From: JACCTU01 sp963737405
Lineage (GTDB): Bacteria; Actinomycetota; Thermoleophilia; Gaiellales; Gaiellaceae
NCBI GenBank assembly: GCA_963737405.1
Contig: CAVTSL010000005.1
Location: 353,505-417,504, forward strand
Reading direction: 5' to 3'
Length of the DNA: 64,000 nt
The position numbers and the translations under genes were made by a program. Shown in pieces: positions 17,755 to 26,163 of the stretch (its first letter is position 1; every line of letters starts with the position of its first letter). The notes under the pieces are model-generated. The model made no database searches, was not told the DNA's origin, and was given only the letters and a program-made list of their open reading frames with translations.

Positions 17755-18825
17755 TCAGATGTTCGCGACGGCCTCGTCGATGGCCTTGATCGGGCTCCAG
17801 GCCGCGTTCTCGCCGACGGCCAGCACGGCGAAGGTGATGTCCTTCCTCGGATAGTGGCGAAGCATGCCGCTGACTCCGACGTTCACGCCTTCCTTCCAGT
17901 AGCAGCGCACGGCCTCATCCGCGCCGGTCTCGAACTCGAAGCCGAAGCCCATCAGGTGACTCCCCGCACCGCGTGCGCTATGTCTTGCCTTGGGTGAGAG
18001 CAGCTCGGCGGTCAGAGCGGGACCGAGGAGGCGTCCCTCGGTCACGGCTTCGTGGAAGCGCAAGAGGTCGCCGACGGTGACGTGAGCGCCGCCGTCGGGT
18101 CCACCGACCGGCGGGTAGGAGTAGATGTTGCGGCGCCACCCGACGATGCCACCGTCCTCGTCCTTGATCGCTTCGACGCCCTCGGCGACATCCGGCTCGA
18201 CGACGTCCATACGAAAGAACTCCGATCGGTTCATCCCGGCCGGGGCGAAGACGTGCTCGGCAACGTAGGAGCGGTAGCTGGCTCCGGTCGCTCGCTCGAT
18301 CATCAGACCGAGCAGCACGTAGCCGACGTTGCAGTAGCGGCAGCCCTGGCCGGGTGCGAAGTTGGGCGGCTTGCCGACGAACTGAGGAAGGTAGTCCGCC
18401 GTCTCGGTGACCGAGTAGTTAGGCCGCTCGAGGAAGAGGTCCTCGTAGCGTTCACCCGCCTCCTCGTCGGCATCGTCGGCAATGCCCGAAGTGTGGGTCA
18501 ACAGGTGGTAGGGCGTGACGGCAGGCGAGATGCCCGTTCCGTCCGCTCCCAGGTATCCGATCACCGAGGTGTCCAGCGCGAATGCACGCTGCTCGACAAG
18601 CTGCAGCGTCGCCACCGCCGTGAACAGCTTGGTGATCGACGCCGTGTCGAAACGAGTCTCCACCGTGGTCGGGATGTTCCAAGTGCGACTGGCATAGCCG
18701 AAGGCGGCCAGCAACAACTCCTGACCGCCCTGCTTGACGCCCACAGCGCCCGAGAACTCGTCGGCAGCCTCAAGCTCACGCAGCAATGACTCGACGGTTC
18801 GCACGGCGGCGGCTGCAGATGACAC
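17755..18825 (-). CDS. Serine hydrolase of the beta-lactamase class C / D-alanyl-D-alanine carboxypeptidase family
   Basis: About 356 residues from GTG 18825. The SxxK nucleophile is SITK (Ser63-Lys66), followed by LLTHTSG, and the YxN element is the Tyr-Cys-Asn in CRYCNVGYVLLG. The C-terminal half has the usual GGAHVTVGDLLRF. No signal peptide is visible, so it is probably cytoplasmic and acts on an ester or amide rather than on peptidoglycan. Upstream alternative starts would overlap the integrase remnant. Confidence 0.82.
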   Translation of the reverse strand: MSSAAAAVRTVESLLRELEAADEFSGAVGVKQGGQELLLAAFGYASRTWNIPTTVETRFDTASITKLFTAVATLQLVEQRAFALDTSVIGYLGADGTGISPAVTPYHLLTHTSGIADDADEEAGERYEDLFLERPNYSVTETADYLPQFVGKPPNFAPGQGCRYCNVGYVLLGLMIERATGASYRSYVAEHVFAPAGMNRSEFFRMDVVEPDVAEGVEAIKDEDGGIVGWRRNIYSYPPVGGPDGGAHVTVGDLLRFHEAVTEGRLLGPALTAELLSPKARHSARGAGSHLMGFGFEFETGADEAVRCYWKEGVNVGVSGMLRHYPRKDITFAVLAVGENAAWSPIKAIDEAVANI

Positions 18826-18899
18826 GCCCGTATCCTCGCCGATTCCCCAGCTCGAGCAGAATTCCCGCCCGGGCACGCAGTGTTGGACCCGGCAAGCAG

Positions 18900-19269
18900 C
18901 GAGCCGTGCAAAGCCGGAGCTCGCGAGCGCGTACACCGACCCCTCCGACTACGTCATCACGACGCCAACGGAAGTTCGGTCTCGCACCGCAACGCGCTCC
19001 GAGCGGTCACGGAGATCGCGCTCGGCTGCGGGATCAACGGAGAGGAGACGGAGGAGCGGCCGAACCTCGACTGCCATTCGCTTCGCCACGTCTTCGGCTC
19101 GGCGATGATCAAGGCCACGAACGGCGATGCGGAACGGGTCCGGGTCTGGATGGGCCACAGCGACACGAAGACCTAGCTGCGCTGCTACTCGCACGAGTTC
19201 GAGGCGGTCCGTGGAGGCCGGCAGATCGCGCAGGAGATCGCGCAGATGGACGCCGCGTTCGCCGGCTAG
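18900..19269 (+). pseudogene. Tyrosine recombinase (integrase) C-terminal remnant
   Basis: Only the end of the catalytic domain is left. A first frame carries ASAYTDPSDYVITT; after a slip near 18963 it continues NGSSVSHRNALRAVTEIA, then LDCHSLRHVFGSAMI (HxLRH box) and VRVWMGHSDTKT. An in-frame TAG at 19174 interrupts just before LRCYSHEF, which contains the expected catalytic tyrosine, and the frame closes at 19267. The 5' two thirds are missing, cut by the serine hydrolase gene. This is a fossil of a prophage or island and cannot be active. Confidence 0.75.
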
Positions 19270-19270
19270 T

Positions 19271-19540
19271 TCAGCTCGACCCGAGCGGCCCCCTGACGGC
19301 GCGCGAGTTCGCCCCTGATGACGCCTTCGCGACAATGCTCGTCGAGCGCCACTCAGTGCCGAATGGAAACAACCACCGTCCCTGCTCCTCAGCACCGTCG
19401 GAGTAGAGGTAGACGACCCTCCCGGTCTCGTTCGGCCCGAAGTAGTAGCCGGGCGGCGCGTCGATCCGGCCGTACCGTTTGTGCAGGATCAATGTGAAGC
19501 GATCCTCGACCGGCGGCGTGAACGTTGCAGCTTTCTTCAT
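19271..19540 (-). CDS. Small hypothetical protein, coupled to an exported protein
   Basis: An ~89-residue protein from ATG 19540 (TTG 19543 is one codon earlier). It contains an aromatic-rich middle (GYYFGPNETGRVVYLYSDG) and no recognised domain. Its start overlaps the upstream stop as TGATG, so the two are translationally coupled. Its end meets the integrase remnant tail to tail. I do not recognise it. Confidence 0.45.
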   Translation of the reverse strand: MKKAATFTPPVEDRFTLILHKRYGRIDAPPGYYFGPNETGRVVYLYSDGAEEQGRWLFPFGTEWRSTSIVAKASSGANSRAVRGPLGSS

Positions 19541-19887
19541 CAACGGGTGCGGACCCAGTCACCGCTGCCGAGCGAGTCCGCCATCAACGCGCAGAACACC
19601 TTGCCGACCGACTTGTTGCGCGCGGTCACGACCGTGCGGATGTCGTACTTCCGCATCCGCCACGAGCAGACCACGGAGCCCGGCGCCGCGGCGACACGAC
19701 GGCCCTTCGCGGACTGGTTGAACGTTCGGCACATCATCGCGCTGTTGGCCGAGCCGTCGATCGTGATGTACGCGTACTTCATGTCGTAGCGGCACGTGTA
19801 CCCTCGCGCATCGGCCTCCGGCACCAGCGCGAGCGTTGCCGCGACCACGGCGAACAGCACCGCGATCAGACCTACCTTCGCAGTCAT
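19540..19887 (-). CDS. Small exported protein of unknown function
   Basis: A 115-residue protein with a clear signal peptide (MTAKVGLIAVLFAVVAATLA, cleavage likely after ADA). The mature ~88 residues are basic and contain four cysteines (TCRY, MMCRT, VVCSW, FCAL), which could form two disulfides. No known family is recognised. Likely secreted or periplasmic. Confidence 0.6.
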   Translation of the reverse strand: MTAKVGLIAVLFAVVAATLALVPEADARGYTCRYDMKYAYITIDGSANSAMMCRTFNQSAKGRRVAAAPGSVVCSWRMRKYDIRTVVTARNKSVGKVFCALMADSLGSGDWVRTR

Positions 19888-20353
19888 TCGTTCGTCCTCT
19901 CTGTGACGGTTCCCGGTCGACCGAAATGTCGTCCGGTTCGAGAGACATTGTGCATAGCAAAAACGCTATGCGTGTGACACAAACGTGCCGGATGCGACCT
20001 TGGTCCTCGCGGCTACCGTTAGGCCTCCTGCGTGCGGCCGGCGAGCGCTCGTGACGGTGCGTTCCCGGCCGGCACCAGGGGTGAGCAGTCGCGCATGTGG
20101 ATCTTCCCGCTCGGAGCGAACGATTCGTTCCCGCCTCGCGTATCGCCGCTGCCGAGACTCCTAGTGTCTCTCTCAACCTCCCCTGACCCCCTGCGAGGTT
20201 CACGAGCGGATCGAGGCGGTTGCCGGCCGCGGCGCCGCCTCGACGCTCTATCGGGGTTAGGCGCAATCTTCCGGGCTAACGCGAGTCGAACGTGGCGTTA
20301 TTGATCGCGTCACACGCACCCTTTGAGATGTACAGCTCCGGGCTACGCGCTGC
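19888..20353. other. Gene-free interval
   Basis: No gene, terminator or repeat is supported. Near 20277-20345 the minus strand has a weak D-arm-like GCTCAGTTGAGC and T-arm-like GTTCGACTC, but no cloverleaf can be closed. Confidence 0.45.
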
Positions 20354-20809
20354 TCAACTGAGCTGACCGCGGTACGCGCCGTCGCGGAAGCCGAGCAGCG
20401 GCCACGCCTGTTCCGGCGAGTGCAGCTCTTCGTGTGCGCCCGCACGGTGGCGTAGCGCGACCGCGTTCACCGGTGACGTGATCTCGAGCGGCTCGGCGCG
20501 CGACCCGATCGCGAGCATCACGCACGGCCGGTCGCCCGCCCCGATCAGCACGTGCTCGGTCCACGCGGGGCAGTGGAAGTAGTCCCATTGCGTCAACCGA
20601 CGCTCCTCGCTCTCGACGATGAGCAGGCACTCGCCTGCGATGACGAGGAAGCCCTCCTGCGCGCTTTCTGCGTGGTACAGGCCTTTCGGCTGCCCCGGCT
20701 CGAGCACGTTGAGGCTGAGGCCGAGCTGCGCGAAGGGGTCGTAGCCTTCGAAGCCGCAGACCGAGCCGTGCCGCTCGGAGTGCTGCCACTCGGCATCGCG
20801 CGCGTTCAC
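20354..20809 (-). CDS. Cupin-domain protein, start unclear
   Basis: A single cupin barrel of ~150 residues with GLYHAESAQEGFLVIAGE (motif 1) and TQWDYFHCPAWTEHVLIGAG (motif 2); the His residues could bind a metal. GTG 20809 is the only usual start in frame, but the sequence upstream still encodes conserved residues expected of this family (EGDGWFVV) with no ATG, GTG or TTG before an in-frame TAG. Either an unusual start (CTG, ATT, ATC) is used or the 5' end has decayed. The ligand is unknown. Confidence 0.68.
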   Translation of the reverse strand: MNARDAEWQHSERHGSVCGFEGYDPFAQLGLSLNVLEPGQPKGLYHAESAQEGFLVIAGECLLIVESEERRLTQWDYFHCPAWTEHVLIGAGDRPCVMLAIGSRAEPLEITSPVNAVALRHRAGAHEELHSPEQAWPLLGFRDGAYRGQLS

Positions 20810-21276
20810 GACGAACCAGCCGTCGCCCTCGGGCCGAAGGCCGTGCTCGCTCGAGACAATCCGGGCTTCAGCGATGGAACGAGTATGAGCAAACCCGTGC
20901 GGCGGCAGCTACTGGGCCCACCGTGAGGTCGCGGGGTGCCGGTGACTGGCACGAGCTTTCGAGCGCGAACGCTGAAAACCAGATCGCCGCCGCGGCTTCG
21001 CTCGCGTTCAGTCGCGCCGATCAAACTCTTCGTTCGCGTCCCGCGTTCGCGTCGAACCTTCACGTCCGCAAACCGGCTCAGCGCGATGGCCGCCGAGCGC
21101 ACGCTGTCGATGCCCGGCCGCAGGCGGACAATCGCGGTGTGGTTGAGAGCTAGGAGAGCTTCGGCGTCGTTCTCGGCGGCGGCGAGTGGTGCGTTGATCG
21201 GGCTTCGGAAGAGTACGCGCTTCTCGTAGTCGAAACGGTCTAGGCGCGGGAATGGGGAGGGTTCACTATCACGACG
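20810..21276. other. No intact gene; coding-like minus-strand stretch
   Basis: Minus strand 21245 down to ~20950 reads as open frame with codon choice like real genes (DRFDYEKRVLFRSPINAPLA..) but has no plausible start and no recognised family. It may be a gene fragment. The rest of the interval appears empty. Confidence 0.35.
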
Positions 21277-21876
21277 ATGGTTTTTCGCCTCCTCGGCGCA
21301 GTCCTCGTTCTCGCGCTGGTCCCTCCAGCGACGCAGAACGCTTCTCCCGTCTACCGGGTTGATCACGTCGTGGACGGAGACACGATCGCTCTGCGGAACG
21401 GCCAGCGCGTGCGGCTTGTCCAGATCGATACGCCGGAGGTTTTCTTCGGCGTTGAGTGCTACGGACGTGCTGCTTCGCTACAGACGAAGACGTTGCTTCC
21501 TCCCGGCACGAGGGTGCGCCTGTTCGTCGAGCCGGCGACAGATCGCGTCGATCAGTACGGCCGGCTACTGCGCTACGTCGTCCGCATCAATGGTGCGGTG
21601 AACGTCAACATCCGCCTCGTCGCAGTAGGTGCGGCGGCGCCCTACTTCTACCGAGGTCGCAAAGGGATGTACGCCAACCAGCTCGAGGCGCTCGCTAAGC
21701 GGGCACGGGCGAAGAAGCTCGGACTCTGGCGGGCGTGCCCGCACACCTGGCTTCGCGCCCACCAACGCCGGGCTGATCAGGCTGCGATAACAAGGTCCTT
21801 CGTCGAACGCGGGTCAGGGTTGCGGAAGTGTGACCGTGCGTGGCGGAGGGATTTCGGGCTCGGGTGTGTCGGGTGA
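21277..21876 (+). CDS. Thermonuclease-family (SNase-like) exported nuclease
   Basis: A 199-residue protein with a signal peptide (VFRLLGAVLVLALVPPATQ) and an SNase OB-fold domain: VVDGDTIALRNGQRVRLVQIDTPE, then DRVDQYGRLLRYV with the Arg of the active site, and GLWRACP near the end. The Asp/Arg/Glu pattern (DGDT, R.., IDTPE) is intact. It should cleave RNA or DNA outside the cell in a Ca2+-dependent way. The last ~40 residues look unrelated and could result from a frameshift after LWRACPHT. Confidence 0.82.
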   Translation: MVFRLLGAVLVLALVPPATQNASPVYRVDHVVDGDTIALRNGQRVRLVQIDTPEVFFGVECYGRAASLQTKTLLPPGTRVRLFVEPATDRVDQYGRLLRYVVRINGAVNVNIRLVAVGAAAPYFYRGRKGMYANQLEALAKRARAKKLGLWRACPHTWLRAHQRRADQAAITRSFVERGSGLRKCDRAWRRDFGLGCVG

Positions 21877-22122
21877 AAGTGGACCGACCTTCCACCAGTC
21901 GACGGGCTCCGAGTCCGTAGCGCCGACGAGGTTTAGGCCGTAGCCGATGCACGCGATGCCGAGGACGACGAGCGTGCCGCCGCCGAGAAGGGCAGCGACA
22001 AGCACCGGGTCGAGCTCGAACCCGGCTGGTCTGCGTTGCCACTCGCGTACGGCGATTCCAATACCGGCGACTATGAGCGCGAAGCCGAGAACGAATAGGA
22101 ACACGCCGAAGGCGAAACTCAC
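21814..22122 (-). CDS. Small two-helix membrane protein
   Basis: A 102-residue protein from GTG 22122 with two membrane helices (FAFGVFLFVLGFALIVAGIG and VAALLGGGTLVVLGIACIGY) and a Pro-rich tail (PDTPEPEIPPPRT). It overlaps the 3' end of the nuclease gene by ~60 bases on the opposite strand. Family unknown. Confidence 0.6.
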   Translation of the reverse strand: MSFAFGVFLFVLGFALIVAGIGIAVREWQRRPAGFELDPVLVAALLGGGTLVVLGIACIGYGLNLVGATDSEPVDWWKVGPLSPDTPEPEIPPPRTVTLPQP

Positions 22123-22328
22123 GAGAACGACCCTGTAGGCAGCAGCACGCGGCTCCTTCTAAGACGTCGCGTGCAACCTTCCCGTGCTTTGGTGACGGCT
22201 GTCAAGATCTCGCGCGAGTTGGCGGTACCGGGCTAGAACTAGCGCTCCCCTACCCGACCACCGATCCCCGCCGGCGCCGGCGACCACGGCTGCCGAGATC
22301 GCGAAAACCACCTGGTCACGCAGTCGGG

Positions 22329-22730
22329 TTAGACCCCTGCGCCGTCGAGCAGCTCAACGACGGCGTGCGCTTCCGCTCCGCCTTGCTTTGCGTGTTCGAT
22401 CAGCGGGATCCCATGTGGGCCCTTCGCGTCGCGCGTCGCCGGAAACGCATCGATGATCGCGCGGACGATGCCGACCTGCCCCAGCATCGCCGCGGCGAAC
22501 ACGTCCAGCCGCGCGCCCCGGTCGAGAAGCAGCTCGGCGATGTCGCGCCGGCCCACGTGCGCGGCGGCGCCAAGCCCCGTCTCCCAGTCGCCTCCACCCC
22601 AGTCCCAGGCGGCGTTCACGAGTTGTGGCTCATCCTCGATGAACGCGCGTACCTCGTCGAAGCCGAAGTGCGCAATGCGCACGTATTCGTGGACGAGCTC
22701 GGACGAAAGCCGTTCCAGAGTCTCAGCCAT
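22329..22730 (-). CDS. Ankyrin-repeat protein
   Basis: A 133-residue protein with about three ankyrin units. The clearest is LGAAAHVGRRDIAELLLDRGARLDVF, followed by AAAMLGQVGIVRAIID. The surrounding WDWGGGDWETG and GPHGIPLIEHA are features of a common stand-alone bacterial family of unknown role. Cytoplasmic, probably a protein-binding module. Confidence 0.8.
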   Translation of the reverse strand: MAETLERLSSELVHEYVRIAHFGFDEVRAFIEDEPQLVNAAWDWGGGDWETGLGAAAHVGRRDIAELLLDRGARLDVFAAAMLGQVGIVRAIIDAFPATRDAKGPHGIPLIEHAKQGGAEAHAVVELLDGAGV

Positions 22731-23023
22731 TGCCGTCCTCTCTTTCGGAAACCGAGCGTTCTCGACGATACGACTCGACGGACGCCTCTCGCGGGAGACA
22801 AGCGGCCCTTACAGGCGTTGAGTCCAGCGTGTGCTTCCGCCGCGATAAGGCCGCAGCGTCCGGCGTGCCGGCTGCGTCCCACCAGCTGTAACCCCTTTGC
22901 ACTTTCGAGGCCGACGCGGGCCGATTTTTTCTGTTGGGTGCCGGGTGACCCCCGCGCCCTCTAGCTTTTTCTCCCCCCGCCACGACGATTTCGCGTTCGT
23001 TTCGGCGAGAACACTGAATCGCG

Positions 23024-23467
23024 TCAGTAGATCGCCGGGTTCGGGCTAGCCCGGGGCAGCGCGGAATCGGGGCGCTCGCCTTCGTACTCCGCGAGCCGCT
23101 CGAGCAGCTCGCCGATCAGTTGATCCCGCTCGGCGATGATCGTCTGAAGCCGCTCGAGACGTAGCCGCTCGTTGTCGGCTCGAACCCGGCTGCCACCGGA
23201 GTAGTTACATGCGCCGCAGCTCGCGATGAGGTTCTCGCTCGCCCAGAACAGGTCGGGCCGTCGTGAGCTCGGCTCGACGTGGTGAACAGTCTTCGCGTAC
23301 CCGGTGCAGCGTGGCCCTCGGACCTGGCAGGCGTACCCGTCTCGGGCGAGGACAGCTTTTCGAAGCCGTTGCCATGCAGCCGTCGAGTACCTGCGGTCCG
23401 CCACGTAGGGAGGATGCCTCACTGGTCGACCGGCTACCCTCGCGGTGAGTCGACGGCACGACACCAT
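23024..23467 (-). CDS. HNH endonuclease
   Basis: About 147 residues from ATG 23467, or 132 from GTG 23422 (VRHPPYVADRRY), which is closer to typical family starts. The ββα-metal core is YACQVRGPRCTG, HHVEPSSRRPDLFWASENL and ASCGACN, giving the HNH residues and a Cys4 zinc knuckle. A charged C-terminal coiled-coil-like tail (LERLQTIIAERDQLIGELLERL) follows. This type is often found beside phage or mobile genes; here it stands alone in the accessory block. Confidence 0.8.
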   Translation of the reverse strand: MVSCRRLTARVAGRPVRHPPYVADRRYSTAAWQRLRKAVLARDGYACQVRGPRCTGYAKTVHHVEPSSRRPDLFWASENLIASCGACNYSGGSRVRADNERLRLERLQTIIAERDQLIGELLERLAEYEGERPDSALPRASPNPAIY

Positions 23468-23708
23468 TGATCCGAGAGGGCGCCTTCGGGCGCCGCCCGC
23501 GCTCGCCGAACAGAGGCGGCGCAGCGACGCTCGAGCTCCCGCGCTCCGACGAGCGCGACTGAGACTCGGGAACCAGCCGTCGCTTGGAGCCGGCGCCTGA
23601 GTGTGCGACACTCGCTCGCCCCGGGACGAGGAACCCGGAGGAGGCGTCGGAAAACCAACTGCGGCTCGTCTCGACACGTCGAGGGTGACCGCCTGAAAGG
23701 AGCACGTC

Positions 23709-24005
23709 TTGGAGACGTACGTCATTCTCAGGCGCGGCGGCTGGCGGACCGCCGCCGACCTCGGAGAAGCGGCGGCGCGCTCGACCGCCGAGGGCGACCG
23801 CATGCCGGACGACATCGCCTGGATCCGGAGCTACGTCCTCGCTGAGCCGGACGGGCGCGTCGGGACCGTCTGCATCTACCAGGCGTCGAGCCCGGAGGCG
23901 ATCCGCGCGCACGCGTCCGCCGCCGACCTGCCGGTCGACGAGATCATCCCCGTCGCGGACACCGTGCTCGTGCGGCCCGATCCACAGGGGGTCGCAGCTT
24001 CTTGA
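23709..24005 (+). CDS. DUF4242-family protein
   Basis: A 98-residue ferredoxin-like small protein starting at TTG 23709 with a good ribosome site (AAAGGAG, six bases ahead). VGTVCIYQASSPEAIRAHA and LPVDEIIPV are characteristic of DUF4242, a family of unknown or proposed metal-binding role. The macrodomain gene follows after 25 bases in the same direction. Confidence 0.78.
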   Translation: METYVILRRGGWRTAADLGEAAARSTAEGDRMPDDIAWIRSYVLAEPDGRVGTVCIYQASSPEAIRAHASAADLPVDEIIPVADTVLVRPDPQGVAAS

Positions 24006-24030
24006 CGTAGCCGGCCCTGGCGCGCCTATC

Positions 24031-24591
24031 GTGGCCGGGGTGCGCATCGAAATCGCAGGGGCCGACATCACGAAGGAGCGCGTCGACGCGATCGTCAACG
24101 CGGCGAATCCGACACTGCTCGGCGGGGGCGGTGTCGACGGGGCGATTCATCGGGCCGGCGGGCCGTCGATCCTCGCCGCGTGCCGAGGGCTCCGAGGCTG
24201 CAACGTCGGTGACGCCAAAGCGACGACCGCCGGGGACCTTCCGGCAACGCACGTGATCCACACGGTCGGCCCGTACTGGACGGGCGGTGAGAACGGCGAG
24301 CCGGAGCTCCTCGCGTCCTGCCACGTCCGCTCGCTCGAGGTCGCGGCGGAGCTCGGTTGCCGGACCGTCGCGTTCCCCGCGATCTCGTGCGGGATCTTCG
24401 GGTATCCCGCCGACGAGGCAGGCCCCGTCGCCGTGCGCGCGACGGCCGAGACGCTCGAGCGCCTCCCGGAGATCGAGCTCGCCCGCTTCGTGTTCCACGG
24501 CCCGTCCTCCGAGCGCGTGCAAGAGGCCTTCGAACGCGCCCTGCGCGAGTTGGCCCGCGAACGTCCCGCGCTGGGACTCGTGGCAGACTGA
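24031..24591 (+). CDS. Macrodomain protein (ADP-ribose / O-acetyl-ADP-ribose hydrolase)
   Basis: A 186-residue macrodomain, start GTG 24031 (a second GTG at 24040 is possible). NAANPTLLGGGGVDGAIHRAGG is the adenosine/catalytic loop of the MacroD type, with the Asn-Asn and Asp needed for catalysis, and ISCGIFGYP is the diphosphate loop. Enzymes of this type remove ADP-ribose from proteins or deacetylate O-acetyl-ADP-ribose. It lies next to tRNA-Val. Confidence 0.88.
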   Translation: MAGVRIEIAGADITKERVDAIVNAANPTLLGGGGVDGAIHRAGGPSILAACRGLRGCNVGDAKATTAGDLPATHVIHTVGPYWTGGENGEPELLASCHVRSLEVAAELGCRTVAFPAISCGIFGYPADEAGPVAVRATAETLERLPEIELARFVFHGPSSERVQEAFERALRELARERPALGLVAD

Positions 24592-24602
24592 ACGAGCCGC
24601 TC

Positions 24603-24675
24603 GGGCGGTTAGCTCAGCTGGGAGAGCGCCTGCCTTACAAGCAGGAGGTCACTGGTTCGATCCCGGTACCGCCCA
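24603..24675 (+). tRNA. tRNA-Val (anticodon TAC)
   Basis: A 73-base cloverleaf with acceptor GGGCGGT/ACCGCCC, D-arm TAGCTCAGCTGGGAGAGC, anticodon stem CTGCC/AAGCAGG around loop CTTACAA and T-loop GGTTCGATCCC. CCA is not encoded. It borders the accessory block on the right. Confidence 0.95.
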
Positions 24676-24681
24676 CACTCG

Positions 24682-24706
24682 AAAGCCCCGGAAACGGGGC
24701 TTTCTC
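24682..24706 (+). terminator. tRNA-Val terminator
   Basis: A 9-bp stem AAAGCCCCG/CGGGGCTTT with a GAAA tetraloop, then CTCGTTG, seven bases after the tRNA. It is a clear intrinsic terminator. Confidence 0.85.
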
Positions 24707-24978
24707 GTTGTCGGGAACCCTCACGCAAGAAGTCCCGGTGCGCCTGCGAGATCGCGTACCGCGCGGTCTGTAGCCGCCACAGGTAGTCCGCCACAGCGTC
24801 GCGGATCTGCGGGTTCATCGACGGGAACGATACGACACGCGAACAAGGCCCAATGCCCCTTCTGGGTCAGGCGAGGCGGGCGAGTCGCGGCGATCATGTT
24901 CCTCGAAGCGAACCAAGGCGGTTGACCCGGGGCGTTCCTGTGCGCCCGCGAGCGTCGTCGCCCGGAGGAACCCCACGG

Positions 24979-25551
24979 ATGACGCAACTCGCAAGCCGAG
25001 CCGCGCTCGGCGCCATGCTCGCTCTCGCCCTTGTTCTGGTGCTCGCCGCCACCGCCTTGGTACGGCCGGACACCGCCTCTGCCGACCCGCCACGCACCGG
25101 CGGCGGAAAGGCCCACTCTTCCGCGAAAAACGGCAAGGCGAAGGCGCACGTCAAGAAGAAGCGCCCCAGGAAGCACCCGAAGAAGCGGCGGCCGAGCCGC
25201 GGGGTGCGCGCCGTTCAGATCGCGAACCACCTGACCGGCATCCCCTACGTCTGGGGCGGCGCCTCGCCGCGCAGCGGCTTCGACTGCTCCGGGCTCGTTC
25301 AGTACGTGTACGGGAGGCTCGGCATCCGGCTGCCGCACTACACCGTGTCGCAGTACGGGCGCGGGCGCTTCGTGTCACGGTCGAGCTTGCGGCCCGGCGA
25401 TCTGGTCTTCTTTTCGGGGCTCAACCACGTGGGGATCTACGCGGGAGGCGGCAAGTACATCCATGCGCCCCGCACGGGCACGACCGTGCGCTGGTCCTCG
25501 TTGTCGTCGAGCCCGAGCTACTACGGCGCGCGCCGACTCGTCGCCGCCTGA
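24979..25551 (+). CDS. Exported NlpC/P60 cell-wall peptidase
   Basis: A 190-residue protein from ATG 24979 with ribosome site GGAGGAA. A signal peptide (MLALALVLVLAATALVRPDTASA) is followed by a Lys/Arg/His-rich linker (residues ~41-75), then the NlpC/P60 domain with FDCSGLVQYVYG (catalytic Cys103), NHVGIYAGG (His150) and IHAP (His162). It should cleave gamma-D-glutamyl bonds in peptidoglycan stems. The basic linker may hold it on the anionic cell wall. Confidence 0.88.
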   Translation: MTQLASRAALGAMLALALVLVLAATALVRPDTASADPPRTGGGKAHSSAKNGKAKAHVKKKRPRKHPKKRRPSRGVRAVQIANHLTGIPYVWGGASPRSGFDCSGLVQYVYGRLGIRLPHYTVSQYGRGRFVSRSSLRPGDLVFFSGLNHVGIYAGGGKYIHAPRTGTTVRWSSLSSSPSYYGARRLVAA

Positions 25552-25581
25552 TCGGCCCGTCGCACGCCGGGCTGACGGGCG

Positions 25582-26073
25582 ATGCCGAGGCGTACGATCG
25601 ACTTCGTGCTGAGCCGACTGCGATCGCGGTTTCGAGCGCCGAAGCCCGCAGGCCCGCCTGAGACCCTGCGCACGTTCGGGCCGCTCGATCAGCCCATCGC
25701 CATCGACCGGGTCTCCTCCGACGGAGACGGCTGGAGGATCGACGCAAGCGAGGCGGGGCCCGTCGAGCTCTTCGAGGTCGCCGACCCGGGCGTCGAACGG
25801 TGCCTCCTCACCTATCGCGCCGAGATCAGGGCCGAGAATCTGGAAGCGGGGGCGTACCTCGAAATGTGGTGTCGCCTCCCCGGCCGGGGCGAGTTCTTCT
25901 CGAAGGGCCTCGACCGCAAGGTGAACGGCACGACCGGCTGGGCGTCGCACGAGGTCTCGTTCCGCCTCGAGGCGGGCCAGCGTCCCGACCTCATCCGGCT
26001 GAACGTCGCGTTCGACGGGCCGGGGACGCTCTGGCTGCGCGAGGTCGAGCTCCAGACGACGCCTCTGCTCTGA
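25582..26073 (+). CDS. Hypothetical protein with a carbohydrate-binding-like beta domain
   Basis: A 163-residue protein with no membrane segment. It starts 28 bases after the NlpC/P60 gene. The stretch LEMWCRLPGRGEFFSKGLDR followed by a Gly-rich turn and LRLNVAFDGPGTLWLREVEL looks like an eight-strand jelly roll as found in ligand-binding modules, but this is structural impression only. Cytoplasmic, function unknown. Confidence 0.5.
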   Translation: MPRRTIDFVLSRLRSRFRAPKPAGPPETLRTFGPLDQPIAIDRVSSDGDGWRIDASEAGPVELFEVADPGVERCLLTYRAEIRAENLEAGAYLEMWCRLPGRGEFFSKGLDRKVNGTTGWASHEVSFRLEAGQRPDLIRLNVAFDGPGTLWLREVELQTTPLL

Positions 26074-26163
26074 CGTTCCGCTACGGTGGCGACCCTCGAA
26101 CGAGTGCTAGACGTCCGTATAGAGAATCTCAGCCCGGGCGAGGGGGCAGTCGACAAGCATGGA

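Noticed and set aside
20277..20345. Possible tRNA remnant on the minus strand (GCTCAGTTGAGC and GTTCGACTC)
   Set aside because: Acceptor and anticodon stems cannot be paired; too weak to list as a tRNA gene.
24720..24818. Minus-strand frame beginning MNPQIRDAVADYLWRLQ after the tRNA-Val terminator
   Set aside because: Its start looks protein-like, but the frame soon runs into the terminator and tRNA, so it cannot be a complete gene; at most a fragment.
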